Shown: positions 6,322 through 13,477, counted from the first letter of the stretch. The stretch: DNA of 16,695 nucleotides from CAG-791 sp045113775 (GCA_045113775.1 JBGUJH010000007.1:1-16695); one strand, 5' to 3'. The notes: generated by a model from the sequence alone, not told the origin. A program made the numbers and translations.

Positions 6322-7748
6322 CAACAGAAAACATGGTCAAAAAATTGATGGCCGACTACAACGTCGCCGGCATGAGCGTTGCCATCATCCGGGACGGAAA
6401 TCTCGTGAGCGCGGAAGGTTATGGTCTCCGTGACGCAAACGCTCAGCTCCCGATGACAGCAGACACAGTTATGCCGATCGGCTCGATCACCAAGACTTTC
6501 ACTGCTCTTGCCCTTGGCATGCTGGTCGACGAAGGAAAGCTCGACTGGGACGCGCCGGTCATCACATACATACCCACCCTAAAGCTCAGCAGCGCGCTTC
6601 TTACCGAAAACGTCACAGTCCGCGACCTGATGTGCCACCGCACCGGCGTCCCCAAATACGACCTCCAGGCGATCTACTGCGTCATGGAAGACGGCGCTGA
6701 GATGGTCCGCTCTCTTGAATACCTCGAGACCAACGCGGCCTTCCGCACGAAGCTCCAGTACTCAAACCAGATGGTCTCGCTCGCCGGTTATCTCATTGAG
6801 GTCATCACCGGCACTCCCTACAAAGAATTCGTTCGCGAGAGGATCTTTGAGCCGCTCGGAATGAAATCCTCAGATTTCGAAATCGAGTCCCTCGCCAAGT
6901 ACGAGAAAACCTCTAAAGGCTATGTCTTTGCAAACGGCACTTTCATCGAGCCCCCGTACATGCACCTGGGTGCCTTCGCCCCTTCCGGCGCCATCGTATC
7001 CACTGCATCTGACATGGCAAAATATGCCCTCTTCCACCTTAACGGCGGAATCGTCGACGGCAATCGCCTGATCAGCGAAGAAAACCTTCGTCAAATGCAT
7101 ACTCCAGAGGTCATCGGAACTCCTTATTTCTGGAATTTTGAAGAATTCCAGAGCACTGAATACGGTCTCGGCTGGTTCACGGATATCTATAGGGGCGTGA
7201 AGATGATAGGTCACGGCGGCAACACCAACGGTTTCTCTGCGCAGATGACGCTTCTTCCCGCGCAGAACGCCGCGATCGTCGCCCTCTCCAACGCAACATC
7301 CTCCTTCTCTGTCAATGCTCTCGGGCATGTTTTTGCAGATGAGGCGCTTGGCGTCAGAGAAATCCCTGACTGGTCCGGCCGCTTCCAGGAGATTTTCAAC
7401 AACCTGATGGCCGGAATGATGGCCGGTATGCAGGCAAGAGCCGAGGCCAAAATACCGAATACAACGCCTTCATTAGCACTGGCTGATTACGCCGGCACCT
7501 ATCGCCATCCGGGTTTTGGTGAGATGAACTTTGCTATGACAGAACAGGGACTCGCCGGCACATGGAACGGCCTTCCGGCAATGCTGATCCACTACAATTA
7601 TGACGCTTTTGACCTGATGCTCCCGGTCCTCGGACAAGCCGTACCGGCGCAGTTTGTCGTCGTAGAGGGAGTCATTCACGGTCTCGAAGTCTGCATGGAA
7701 ATGGCGCCCGGGATCAAACCTGCGCTCTTTGAGAAGACCGACCTCTGA
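6318..7748 (+). CDS. Serine hydrolase of the beta-lactamase / class C penicillin-binding protein family
   Basis: The protein has 476 residues. The family motifs are in order: Ser56-x-x-Lys59 in GSITKTF, Tyr148-Ser-Asn150 in LQYSNQ, and His299-Gly-Gly in MIGHGGNTNG. A C-terminal beta-rich domain begins about residue 385 (LADYAGTYRHPGFGEMNF). No signal peptide is visible, so it is probably cytosolic and acts as an esterase or D-aminopeptidase-like peptidase rather than a true beta-lactamase. ATG 6318 overlaps the epimerase stop by four bases (ATGA) with AAAGGAG 7 nt upstream, so the two are translationally coupled. Pairing with a dipeptide epimerase suggests joint use of short D-amino-acid peptides. 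The last codons and stop (EKTDL, TGA) are made from the first unit of the downstream repeat array. Confidence 0.9.
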   Translation: MTTENMVKKLMADYNVAGMSVAIIRDGNLVSAEGYGLRDANAQLPMTADTVMPIGSITKTFTALALGMLVDEGKLDWDAPVITYIPTLKLSSALLTENVTVRDLMCHRTGVPKYDLQAIYCVMEDGAEMVRSLEYLETNAAFRTKLQYSNQMVSLAGYLIEVITGTPYKEFVRERIFEPLGMKSSDFEIESLAKYEKTSKGYVFANGTFIEPPYMHLGAFAPSGAIVSTASDMAKYALFHLNGGIVDGNRLISEENLRQMHTPEVIGTPYFWNFEEFQSTEYGLGWFTDIYRGVKMIGHGGNTNGFSAQMTLLPAQNAAIVALSNATSSFSVNALGHVFADEALGVREIPDWSGRFQEIFNNLMAGMMAGMQARAEAKIPNTTPSLALADYAGTYRHPGFGEMNFAMTEQGLAGTWNGLPAMLIHYNYDAFDLMLPVLGQAVPAQFVVVEGVIHGLEVCMEMAPGIKPALFEKTDL

Positions 7749-7912
7749 GGTAGTTTGTTTGGTCTGAGAAGACCGACCTCTGAGGTAGTTTGTTTGGCGA
7801 AGATCGACCTCTGAGGTAGTTTGTTCGGAAGACCGACCTCTGAGGTAGTTTGTTCGCGAGACCGACCTCTAGGGTAGTTTGTACTAGGGTAGTTTGTACG
7901 TGAGGTAGTTTG
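7733..7912. repeat. Tandem array of the CGACCTCTGAGGTAGTTTG repeat
   Basis: Five clear units of about 25 bp start at 7733, 7768, 7799, 7828 and 7858. Two truncated ones follow at about 7885 and 7900. Each has a GAAGACCG-type lead and the core ACCTCTGAGGTAGTTTG. The fifth switches to CTAGGGTA. Unit spacing shrinks from 35 to 29 bp. The first unit supplies the serine hydrolase stop codon, so the rest is 3' UTR before the terminator. Confidence 0.92.
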
Positions 7913-7921
7913 AATGCCAAC

Positions 7922-7955
7922 AAAAAACACCGCCTCACTCGTTGAGGCGGTGTTT
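7922..7955. terminator. Bidirectional intrinsic terminator
   Basis: AAACACCGCCTCA (7925-7937), a 5-nt loop and TGAGGCGGTGTTT (7943-7955) form a perfect 13-bp stem. The A-run at 7922-7927 gives a strong T-tract for the minus-strand TerB-like gene. The plus side has only a weak TTTATAATTT tract. Confidence 0.88.
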
Positions 7956-7981
7956 ATAATTTGCCGTTTGGAGCCGTCGCG

Positions 7982-8497
7982 TCAGCTCACGCGATATCCG
8001 TTTCTCGCCAAATAATTGGCTACAGTGTTGAGATAAATATTGAAATCTCTCTTCTCGTTAGCTGCAACTGCATTGTTTGCAGTAACCATGGCTACGCCCA
8101 GCTTCTTGTAGAACTCGAAAAGAAGGACGGCTAAGGGAATCTCATTGGGCCCATCTGCGAATTTTATCTTTGAATTCACAGCTATCTCCATAGCCATAGG
8201 GACTCTGGATTCGAAGCTCTCAGAATAAATCCTGTTCTTGCTAATGAGATTGACCATATCCCGGCCGCTTACATTCCGGCCCGTGATGTATCGATAAGCT
8301 TCGACCTCATCTGAATCGATCGATCCGTCTGAAGCGGACAAGTATAGCATAAAACTGCCCAGATCGACCGCCATGATGCCCGCCAGCGGAACATTCTTCA
8401 AAGGACTCCTGTAAAGTCCTCTGCTCTCAAGAGAACCAAAGAAATGAATCATTGATTCATAAATTTTCTTCGCTTCTTTTAGCTTCGCGTAATCCAT
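7982..8497 (-). CDS. TerB-like hypothetical protein
   Basis: The protein has 171 residues from ATG 8497, which follows AAGGAGGG closely. An upstream ATG at 8536 lacks an SD. The segment LYLSASDGSIDSDEVEAYRYITGR resembles the acidic loop and helix of TerB/DjlA-type helical domains, where D-G-x-[IV] precedes a run of acidic residues. A second similar piece, AANEKRDFNIYLNTVANYL, lies near the C-terminus. The product is helical and soluble, with no signal. TerB domains occur in metal- or stress-related proteins, but no specific role can be given here. The family assignment is by eye and tentative. Confidence 0.6.
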   Translation of the reverse strand: MDYAKLKEAKKIYESMIHFFGSLESRGLYRSPLKNVPLAGIMAVDLGSFMLYLSASDGSIDSDEVEAYRYITGRNVSGRDMVNLISKNRIYSESFESRVPMAMEIAVNSKIKFADGPNEIPLAVLLFEFYKKLGVAMVTANNAVAANEKRDFNIYLNTVANYLARNGYRVS

Positions 8498-8587
8498 CTT
8501 CCCTCCTTCAAGCATTTGCTGCCTGACTGACGTCATACTTGATTTCTGATGCCGCGGCTTCGGTACTCCCTGGCAATCATATACGAT

Positions 8588-8806
8588 TTATTTATCCGCC
8601 GCTATTTTGAAGAGTTTAAACATCAGCGGAAAATACGTAATAGCAAAAACTGCCGCAGCCGTTGTTCTCACTGTTTTTTTACTTTTTTCGGCGACATATG
8701 TGCCGGCAATCAGTCCCATTGCAAACAGACAGAATTTAACTACTGCAAAATCTCTCCAGCTGCTCTTTTTTACATACTTGTTTCCAATTCTCAACAATGC
8801 TTTCAT
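8588..8806 (-). CDS. Small two-helix membrane protein
   Basis: The protein has 72 residues. It has a basic N-terminus (MKALLRIGNKYVKKSSWRD), a first hydrophobic helix (FAVVKFCLFAMGLIAGTYVA), a charged turn (EKSKKTVR) and a second helix (AAAVFAITYFPLMFKLF). Similar small proteins are frequent in Lachnospiraceae, sometimes loosely labelled as phosphate transporter permease, a name not supported by the sequence. Start 8806 has a strong GAGGAGAG SD. It lies between the nitroreductase and the TerB-like gene on the same strand. Confidence 0.75.
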   Translation of the reverse strand: MKALLRIGNKYVKKSSWRDFAVVKFCLFAMGLIAGTYVAEKSKKTVRTTAAAVFAITYFPLMFKLFKIAADK

Positions 8807-8867
8807 TTTGGACTCTCCTCTCTTCCAATCAAAATATAGAACAACTAAAGAAAATGAGCCGTTTATA

Positions 8868-9536
8868 CTATTTTGAAATCAGTTTATGCCCGGATACGGC
8901 CTCGAAGTTATATTTTACGATTCCCAGATCCAGTTTAGTCATAGGACCTCTTCCGGCTTTGATCACCGGTTTATCGCCTTCCAATGAGATCACAAATTTC
9001 TGCTGATTCATAGCGGTGGGAGCCATCATGGCAGCTTTTACGCCATTTTTGAACCATATCGGCATATCCTGTTCCGGTACTGTGCAAAGCTGCGCTAAAG
9101 ATTTGGACTTGTGCTTTAATCCCTCTGTTTCCCCGTAACCTATCGCAATAACGCAGACAATCTTCTCGCCCGCTTCCTGGTCCGCTTTACACTTTCCCCG
9201 CGAGTAAGTCCCTGCAACCCAGCAGGTATTGAGTCCCATCATCTGCGCCTCAAGAACAATTTTCTGACCATAATAACCCGCTTTCTCGTCCAGATCAGGC
9301 ATGGATTTGGGGCCGATGACCGCAATGTAATTATTGGCATTCCGAAAACTTCCGTAATGTGCCAGAAAAGAATCAAAACAATCCGGATCATTCGTGATCA
9401 GCTGAATGTGCAGGCCGCTCTCTTCATTGCAAGCACGGATCAAATCATTAAGTTCTAATACGAGTTCTTCGGGAATCGGGATGTCCTTATACTGACGGAC
9501 GCTGTGACGTGACTTGATAGCTTCTTTGATATTCAT
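8868..9536 (-). CDS. Nitroreductase-family FMN oxidoreductase
   Basis: The protein has 222 residues. The N-terminus IKEAIKSRHSVRQYKDIPIP is the classic nitroreductase start, with the Arg-x-Ser-x-Arg FMN phosphate contacts. GQKIVLEAQMMGLNTCWVAGTY is the conserved central helix and strand. VKAAMMAPTAMNQQKFVISLEG is typical of the two-domain pseudo-dimer branch (TM1586-like). It is a cytosolic flavoenzyme that reduces quinone- or nitro-type substrates with NAD(P)H; the natural substrate is unknown. ATG 9536 follows GGAGGT with 6-nt spacing, and that SD region is duplicated. The stop codon TAG is part of a CAAAATA motif. A likely promoter lies at 9612-9640. Confidence 0.9.
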   Translation of the reverse strand: MNIKEAIKSRHSVRQYKDIPIPEELVLELNDLIRACNEESGLHIQLITNDPDCFDSFLAHYGSFRNANNYIAVIGPKSMPDLDEKAGYYGQKIVLEAQMMGLNTCWVAGTYSRGKCKADQEAGEKIVCVIAIGYGETEGLKHKSKSLAQLCTVPEQDMPIWFKNGVKAAMMAPTAMNQQKFVISLEGDKPVIKAGRGPMTKLDLGIVKYNFEAVSGHKLISK

Positions 9537-9567
9537 TCTGATACCTCCGTTATTCTGGTACCTCCGT
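9534..9567 (-). repeat. Tandem duplicated 17-bp ribosome-binding module before the nitroreductase
   Basis: On the minus strand, ACGGAGGTATCAGAATG (9550-9534) is preceded by ACGGAGGTACCAGAATA (9567-9551). The two units differ at two positions; the upstream one ends in ATA instead of ATG. Only the proximal copy can start the gene. The distal copy is a duplicate SD without a start codon. Confidence 0.8.
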
Positions 9568-9611
9568 TAATCAGGTTAGAAAATCGAGCTCTGAGGTAGT
9601 TTGATACTCAA

Positions 9612-9640
9612 ATTATACAACAACAGCCCCTGCAACAACA
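9612..9640 (-). promoter_or_regulatory. Possible promoter of the nitroreductase gene
   Basis: On the minus strand there is a perfect -10 TATAAT (9612-9617), 17 bp from a poor -35 TGTTGT (9635-9640). A repeat copy (9585-9603) falls in the resulting 5' UTR. Confidence 0.45.
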
Positions 9641-9809
9641 TACCCTAGAGGTCGAACTGCCCTGCAACAACATACCCTAGAAGGTCAAGGTACCCTAGAG
9701 GTCGACCTGCCTAGGTCAAGGTACCCTAGAGGTCGACCTGCCCAGGGTCAAAATACTCCAGAGGTCGACTTTTTCGAGGTCGACTTTTTCACCCGAGTCC
9801 TGTCAATCA

Positions 9810-9818
9810 TGGTATAAT
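9810..9818 (+). promoter_or_regulatory. Extended -10 promoter of the aspartate kinase gene
   Basis: TGGTATAAT matches an extended -10 (TG-n-TATAAT) and no strong -35 is visible, as expected for this type. Transcription would begin near 9825, just before the forward repeat copies, giving a leader of about 80 nt. Confidence 0.55.
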
Positions 9819-9904
9819 TTCCTCAAACATGAGGCGACCTCTAGGGTAGTTTAAACCTTAGGGTAGTTTACCCGGTCGCTCAGCACACTGTCGGAGGATT
9901 CAAT

Positions 9905-11239
9905 ATGAGCAAGCGCATTGTCGTCGCCAAATTTGGAGGAACATCGGTAGCGGACGCCGCCCAGTTCCGCAAGATCAAGGAGATCGTAGAGGCCAATCCT
10001 GAGCGAAGGTTTATCGTCGTCTCCGCACCGGGCAAGCGTTTCCCTGATGATATAAAAGTGACCGACCTTCTTCTGAACTGTTATGAGAAGGCCCGTGCCG
10101 GGGAATCGTTCGATGCCGAATTCGAGCAGATCCGCCAGCGGTTTCGCGAGATCATCGATGGCCTGAAAATGGATTTCCCCCTGGACAGCGAGCTCGAGAC
10201 CCTCAGGCAGTCGCTGCGGACTGAACCTATGAAAGATTACACCGCCAGCAGAGGCGAGTATCTCACCGCAAGGATCATGTCAAAATATCTCGGCTTCACA
10301 TTCGTTGACCCCGCCTGGTGCATTTGCTTTGACGAAAACGGACAGCTGAACGCGCCGATGACCTCAAGGACCATGCGCGCATCCCTTCTGCCTCTCAATC
10401 GAGCTGTGATCGCCGGATTCTACGGCGCCGATATGATCGGCACAATCCATACTTTTGAGCGAGGCGGTTCGGACATCACAGGAAGCCTGGCAGCCTGCGC
10501 AGTAAATGCGGACTTGTACGAAAACTGGACGGACGTATCAGGGCTGTATGCCGCGGATCCCCGGATCGTCGAGAACCCGGAAACTGTCTCCTATATGAGT
10601 TACAGAGAGCTGCGCACCCTCTCCTACATGGGTGCTTCCGTCCTCCATTCGGACGCAGTTCTTTCTGCATCCGAACTTGAGATCCCGATCAACATCCGCA
10701 ACACAAATAAACCTGACGATCCGGGCACTATGATCGTTCGTCATCTTCCCAAGAACGTGGCAAAAAATCCCGTGACCGGCGTTTCCGGCAGAAAAGGAAT
10801 GTCGTTGATCCAGATAGAAAAAGTCATGGTCAGTGACGGATCCGGCTTCAGCGCTCTGATGCTCGATATTCTCAAAGAAAGATCTCTTCCGTTTGAATAC
10901 TGCCTGACAGGAATTGATTCGATCACGCTCGTGATCCGCACCGATCTCCTCGAGACCTGTAAAGAGGATCTTTTTGAAGAGATCAGGGTGACACTCAATC
11001 CCGATTTTCTCAGTCTGAGGGACAATCTCTCGCTAATCGCTGTGACTGGCGAAAAGGCAACTGAGTCGAGCGACGCAAATGTGAGAGTCCTCGAAAAACT
11101 CACGGAGGAAGGAATCGAGATCAGCACGATCAACCAGGGAGCCGGAAAGCTCAACCTGCTGATCGGCGTGCCCGAAGATCGATATGAAGATGCGATCAAA
11201 GCGATTTATGCTTTCAGACAAGGCATCCACGTAAATTAA
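9905..11239 (+). CDS. lysC: Aspartate kinase
   Basis: The protein has 444 residues, full length for a monofunctional enzyme. KFGGTSVADAAQF (9-21) is the nucleotide/aspartate signature. ERGGSDITGS is the family GRGGSD loop with Glu for Gly. YENWTDVSGLYAADPRIV is the conserved kinase-domain end. Two ACT regulatory domains follow (VTGVSGRKGMSLIQIE and SLIAVTGEKATESSDANVRVLEKL), so feedback inhibition by lysine or threonine is likely. It catalyses aspartate to 4-aspartyl phosphate, the first step to Lys, Thr, Met and diaminopimelate. The SD CGGAGG lies 8 nt before ATG. It is monocistronic: own promoter, repeat-rich leader and terminator. No riboswitch was seen. The symbol follows function; thrA-type naming cannot be excluded. 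Confidence 0.93.
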   Translation: MSKRIVVAKFGGTSVADAAQFRKIKEIVEANPERRFIVVSAPGKRFPDDIKVTDLLLNCYEKARAGESFDAEFEQIRQRFREIIDGLKMDFPLDSELETLRQSLRTEPMKDYTASRGEYLTARIMSKYLGFTFVDPAWCICFDENGQLNAPMTSRTMRASLLPLNRAVIAGFYGADMIGTIHTFERGGSDITGSLAACAVNADLYENWTDVSGLYAADPRIVENPETVSYMSYRELRTLSYMGASVLHSDAVLSASELEIPINIRNTNKPDDPGTMIVRHLPKNVAKNPVTGVSGRKGMSLIQIEKVMVSDGSGFSALMLDILKERSLPFEYCLTGIDSITLVIRTDLLETCKEDLFEEIRVTLNPDFLSLRDNLSLIAVTGEKATESSDANVRVLEKLTEEGIEISTINQGAGKLNLLIGVPEDRYEDAIKAIYAFRQGIHVN

Positions 11240-11253
11240 CAGTACCCGGAAAT

Positions 11254-11288
11254 GGGGCTCGCATAGCGAGCCGCTGCGCCGCGTTCCC
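11254..11288. repeat. GC-rich palindromic element, intergenic copy
   Basis: GGCTCGC-ATA-GCGAGCC (11256-11272) is a 7-bp hairpin followed by GCTGCGCCGCGT. Flanking GGGG and CCCC could close an outer stem. It is 27 of 29 bases identical to 16617-16645, so it is a dispersed element rather than a one-off hairpin. It lies between the aspartate kinase stop and its terminator. Confidence 0.75.
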
Positions 11289-11302
11289 CCTCAAAACAAC
11301 AA

Positions 11303-11341
11303 ACAGCCGGTTCACAAAAAAAGTGAATCCGGCTGTTTTTC
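11303..11341. terminator. Intrinsic terminator between aspartate kinase and nudC
   Basis: ACAGCCGG-TTCAC (11303-11315), a 7-A loop, then GTGAATCCGGCTGT (11323-11336) with one bulged base, followed by a T-run to 11341. The two genes converge here, and the element probably also ends the minus-strand cluster. Confidence 0.88.
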
Positions 11342-11364
11342 AATTAATCCTTACCAAATATTCT

Positions 11365-12294
11365 TTATATGACCAAATGTTCCCTGAATGATTCCCCGTA
11401 TTTATAATACGCGATCATTTCATCAGTGAGCGTAACAGTGCTGTTAGGCTTAGTGAGCTGTTCCCTCGTGAGCCATACTGCTTTCGCGATTTCCTGAGTG
11501 TCATGGACCTCTATCTCATCGCTTCCTTCAATATCACATATACAACCGATCATCAGATTGGACGCAAAGCCCCAGGGCTGCGACTTGTAATAGCGAATAT
11601 TGACCGCCTTCAGACCGGCCTCCTCCATCACCTCGCGGCGCACCGTATCTTCAATGCTCTCACCGATCTCAATAAATCCTGCGATCAGCGCAGCTCCGGC
11701 GTAACCGTCTTCTTCGCGCCCCCTGTAGCGGATCATTAGCAGCTTATCGTTGTGGATCACCGCAATGATCACAGCAGGCATCACGCGCGGGAAAACCATG
11801 TAGCCGCAAGACGGGCACCTGATGCAGCGCATCTTCGGATGTACGGACATCCTGCTGCCGCAGTGGCCGCACCTTTTGTTGTCGTTATACCAATTTGACA
11901 GCTGAAATGCCGTTTCCGCGCCAAAATATACCTTTTGGGGCAGCGGTCTGTTCTCAAAAGAAAACGGCAGATAGTCCATTCCGGTGAAAGAAAAATCAGG
12001 TGCTTCCGAACCTAGATAGATAAAGGTGTAATAACTTGTGCCGCTCAGGGTAAAGAGATAGACCAGACGCCCTCCTGCTTCTTCCGCTTTCTGATCTGCT
12101 TCGGGATCTTCCGGATCAAACCAGTACTTGCTGAACAGTACGGCCTCCGGCAAAGTCATGACACCATTTTCATCTCTGGCCATGAGGAGATTTCTTCCCC
12201 CTTTTTCATATATAGCCGCCAAGTCTCCTTTCTGAGGAGGTGTATTGAGATAGTCCGTTGAGAAGACTTCATTGTCGTCAAATTCCTGGATCAT
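11365..12294 (-). CDS. nudC: NAD+ diphosphatase / NADH pyrophosphatase (Nudix)
   Basis: The protein has 309 residues. N-terminal NudC domain, then a zinc ribbon (CGHCG near 166, CIRCPSCG about 20 residues later). The Nudix box is GFIEIGESIEDTVRREVMEEAG. The downstream SQPWGFASNLM matches the SQPWPFPxS signature that marks NADH/NAD-specific NudC enzymes. It hydrolyses NAD(H) to NMN(H) and AMP and may also remove NAD caps from RNA, as known for the family. ATG 12294 follows AGGGAG with normal spacing and begins MIQEF, the usual NudC start. An alternative ATG at 12351 overlaps the SDR stop but lacks an SD. It is the last gene of the minus-strand cluster. Confidence 0.93.
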   Translation of the reverse strand: MIQEFDDNEVFSTDYLNTPPQKGDLAAIYEKGGRNLLMARDENGVMTLPEAVLFSKYWFDPEDPEADQKAEEAGGRLVYLFTLSGTSYYTFIYLGSEAPDFSFTGMDYLPFSFENRPLPQKVYFGAETAFQLSNWYNDNKRCGHCGSRMSVHPKMRCIRCPSCGYMVFPRVMPAVIIAVIHNDKLLMIRYRGREEDGYAGAALIAGFIEIGESIEDTVRREVMEEAGLKAVNIRYYKSQPWGFASNLMIGCICDIEGSDEIEVHDTQEIAKAVWLTREQLTKPNSTVTLTDEMIAYYKYGESFREHLVI

Positions 12295-12347
12295 ATTTCT
12301 TCTCCCTGTTATTTCCCGTCCGCTCATTGCTCGCAGAGTGAACCGCG

Positions 12348-13079
12348 TCATCCCTCATACTTCCACCCGTGGTCATCGTGGTAGATCATGAGCTTAGTCA
12401 TCCCTCCGTCAACGCAGATATTCTCACCTGTTATAAATCCTGCTCTCTCAGAGCACAGAAACAGCACCGCATTCGCAATATCTTCCGGCTTGCCGACCCG
12501 TCCCGCCGGGTGCTGGCTCACGTCCGCCCCATCATAAACGGCTCCCCGCGTCTCGATCCAGCCGGGAGAAATACTGTTGACCCGCACTTTCCCGGACAAG
12601 CTGACTGCCAGAGCATGTGTCAGCGCCGCGATTCCGCCCTTCGCAGCTGTATAGCTTTCCGACTGCGGCTGGCTCATCCGATCCCGCGACGACGAAATAT
12701 TGACAATTGCAGCCCCCTTGCCAAAAGACTCCATAAACAGCTTCGTCAGCATAAAGGGCGCAGTGACTCCGACTCTCAATGCATAATTGAACTCATCAAA
12801 TGTACACTCATTGATTCCTTTAAACAGGGGAACGGCGTTGTTGACCAGATAATCAATATGTGAATACTCTTTCAGAACCAGATCCGCAAAATTCCTAAGA
12901 ACATCTTCCCTGGAAATATCCCCTTTATAATACAAGTCAACCTCTAAATCCTGAGGTTTTTCCTGTATGTCGATCACACAGACTTTGGCGCCTTCTTTGC
13001 GGAACATCTCCGCGGTGCATCTCCCGATTCCCTGTGCGCCTCCGGTGATCACGACAACTTTGTTTTGAAATTCACTCAT
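12348..13079 (-). CDS. Short-chain dehydrogenase/reductase (SDR)
   Basis: The protein has 243 residues, a classical SDR. The cofactor motif is TGGAQGIG (12-19). Asp in VCVIDIQ suggests NAD(H) preference. The NNAV motif is a slight variant of NNAG. The catalytic Ser lies in NISSS, and SYTAAKGG holds the Tyr-x-x-x-Lys pair. ISPGWIETRG and ITGENICVDGG complete the fold. The substrate cannot be told. AAGGAGA lies 8 nt before ATG 13079. The start overlaps the end of the GNAT gene by eight bases, so the two are coupled. It is followed at once by nudC. Confidence 0.9.
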   Translation of the reverse strand: MSEFQNKVVVITGGAQGIGRCTAEMFRKEGAKVCVIDIQEKPQDLEVDLYYKGDISREDVLRNFADLVLKEYSHIDYLVNNAVPLFKGINECTFDEFNYALRVGVTAPFMLTKLFMESFGKGAAIVNISSSRDRMSQPQSESYTAAKGGIAALTHALAVSLSGKVRVNSISPGWIETRGAVYDGADVSQHPAGRVGKPEDIANAVLFLCSERAGFITGENICVDGGMTKLMIYHDDHGWKYEG

Positions 13080-13419
13080 GTCCCGGTCTCCTTATTCCGC
13101 ATGCAGGGCCGGCAAGTGCCGCCGCCTTGGCTGCTTCTTCTTCGGGATTCACAAGCACATCCGCGTATTCGGGATGCTTAGAGAACCAGCGGATCGAATA
13201 GGAGCACGACAGCTCTGCCTTGCGCCCTTCCCGGCGCAGATTCTGAGCGGCGGCTTCAGTGATTTTTGCAGCGATTCCCTGTCCGCCCAGACTCGGGTCC
13301 ACTTCTGTATGGGCAAAATTCACCACTCCCGGTGAAATCTCCGGATAATCGAGCAGGGCTACAACCTTTCCGTTCTCATCCTCTAACCAGATTCTGCTGC
13401 TATTTGATTTAAAATCCAT
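13072..13419 (-). CDS. Small GNAT-like N-acetyltransferase (YjdJ/NATD1 type)
   Basis: The protein has 115 residues. NGKVVALLDYPEISPGVVNFAHTEVDPSL leads into GGQGIAAKITEAA, the acetyl-CoA loop of the short GNAT group. SYSIRWFSKHPEYADVLV matches the C-terminal CpY-x-x-xWF-x-x-HPEY segment. Family members lack the N-terminal part of normal GNATs and have few known substrates. SD GGAGGG lies just before ATG 13419. A tail rich in Ala and Glu (NPEEEAAKAAALAG) extends past the usual end and overlaps the SDR start. Confidence 0.85.
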   Translation of the reverse strand: MDFKSNSSRIWLEDENGKVVALLDYPEISPGVVNFAHTEVDPSLGGQGIAAKITEAAAQNLRREGRKAELSCSYSIRWFSKHPEYADVLVNPEEEAAKAAALAGPACGIRRPGHE

Positions 13420-13477
13420 AATCCCTCCATCATATCAGGGTGAAAACCAACAGCGGCTCATAGGCAATCCTATAATG

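Larger units (their letters stand above)
9585..9873. repeat. Mixed-orientation cluster of the TACCCTAGAGGTCG repeat between nitroreductase and aspartate kinase
   Basis: The spacer 9537-9904 has no gene. CGAGCTCTGAGGTAGTTTG lies at 9585-9603. TACCCTAGAGGTCG-type copies in the opposite direction lie at 9641, 9673 (one-base insertion), 9691 and 9722. The last two extend into the palindrome AGGTCGACCT. Partial copies are at 9756-9790. Forward copies CGACCTCTAGGGTAGTTTA (9835-9853) and TTAGGGTAGTTTA (9857-9870) lie past the promoter. The two orientations flank the aspartate kinase promoter as inverted repeats. Confidence 0.88.

Noticed and set aside
5845..6324. 159-codon minus-strand ORF opposite the epimerase
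   Set aside because: It is the shadow of a strongly conserved enzyme gene, with no SD and an uncharacteristic His/Ala-rich product.
7733..7912. CRISPR-like array of regularly spaced repeats
   Set aside because: Spacers are only a few bases, partly repeated themselves, and no cas genes are present. It is a tandem/dispersed repeat array.
7676..7938. Minus-strand frames encoding TTSEVGL/NKLPQRS repeats
   Set aside because: These are translations of the repeat array opposite the serine hydrolase end and terminator. They have no SD and no non-repeat content.
9820..9904. Lysine riboswitch or T-box leader before the aspartate kinase
   Set aside because: The leader is about 80 nt and made mostly of repeat copies. 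No conserved core or antiterminator was seen.
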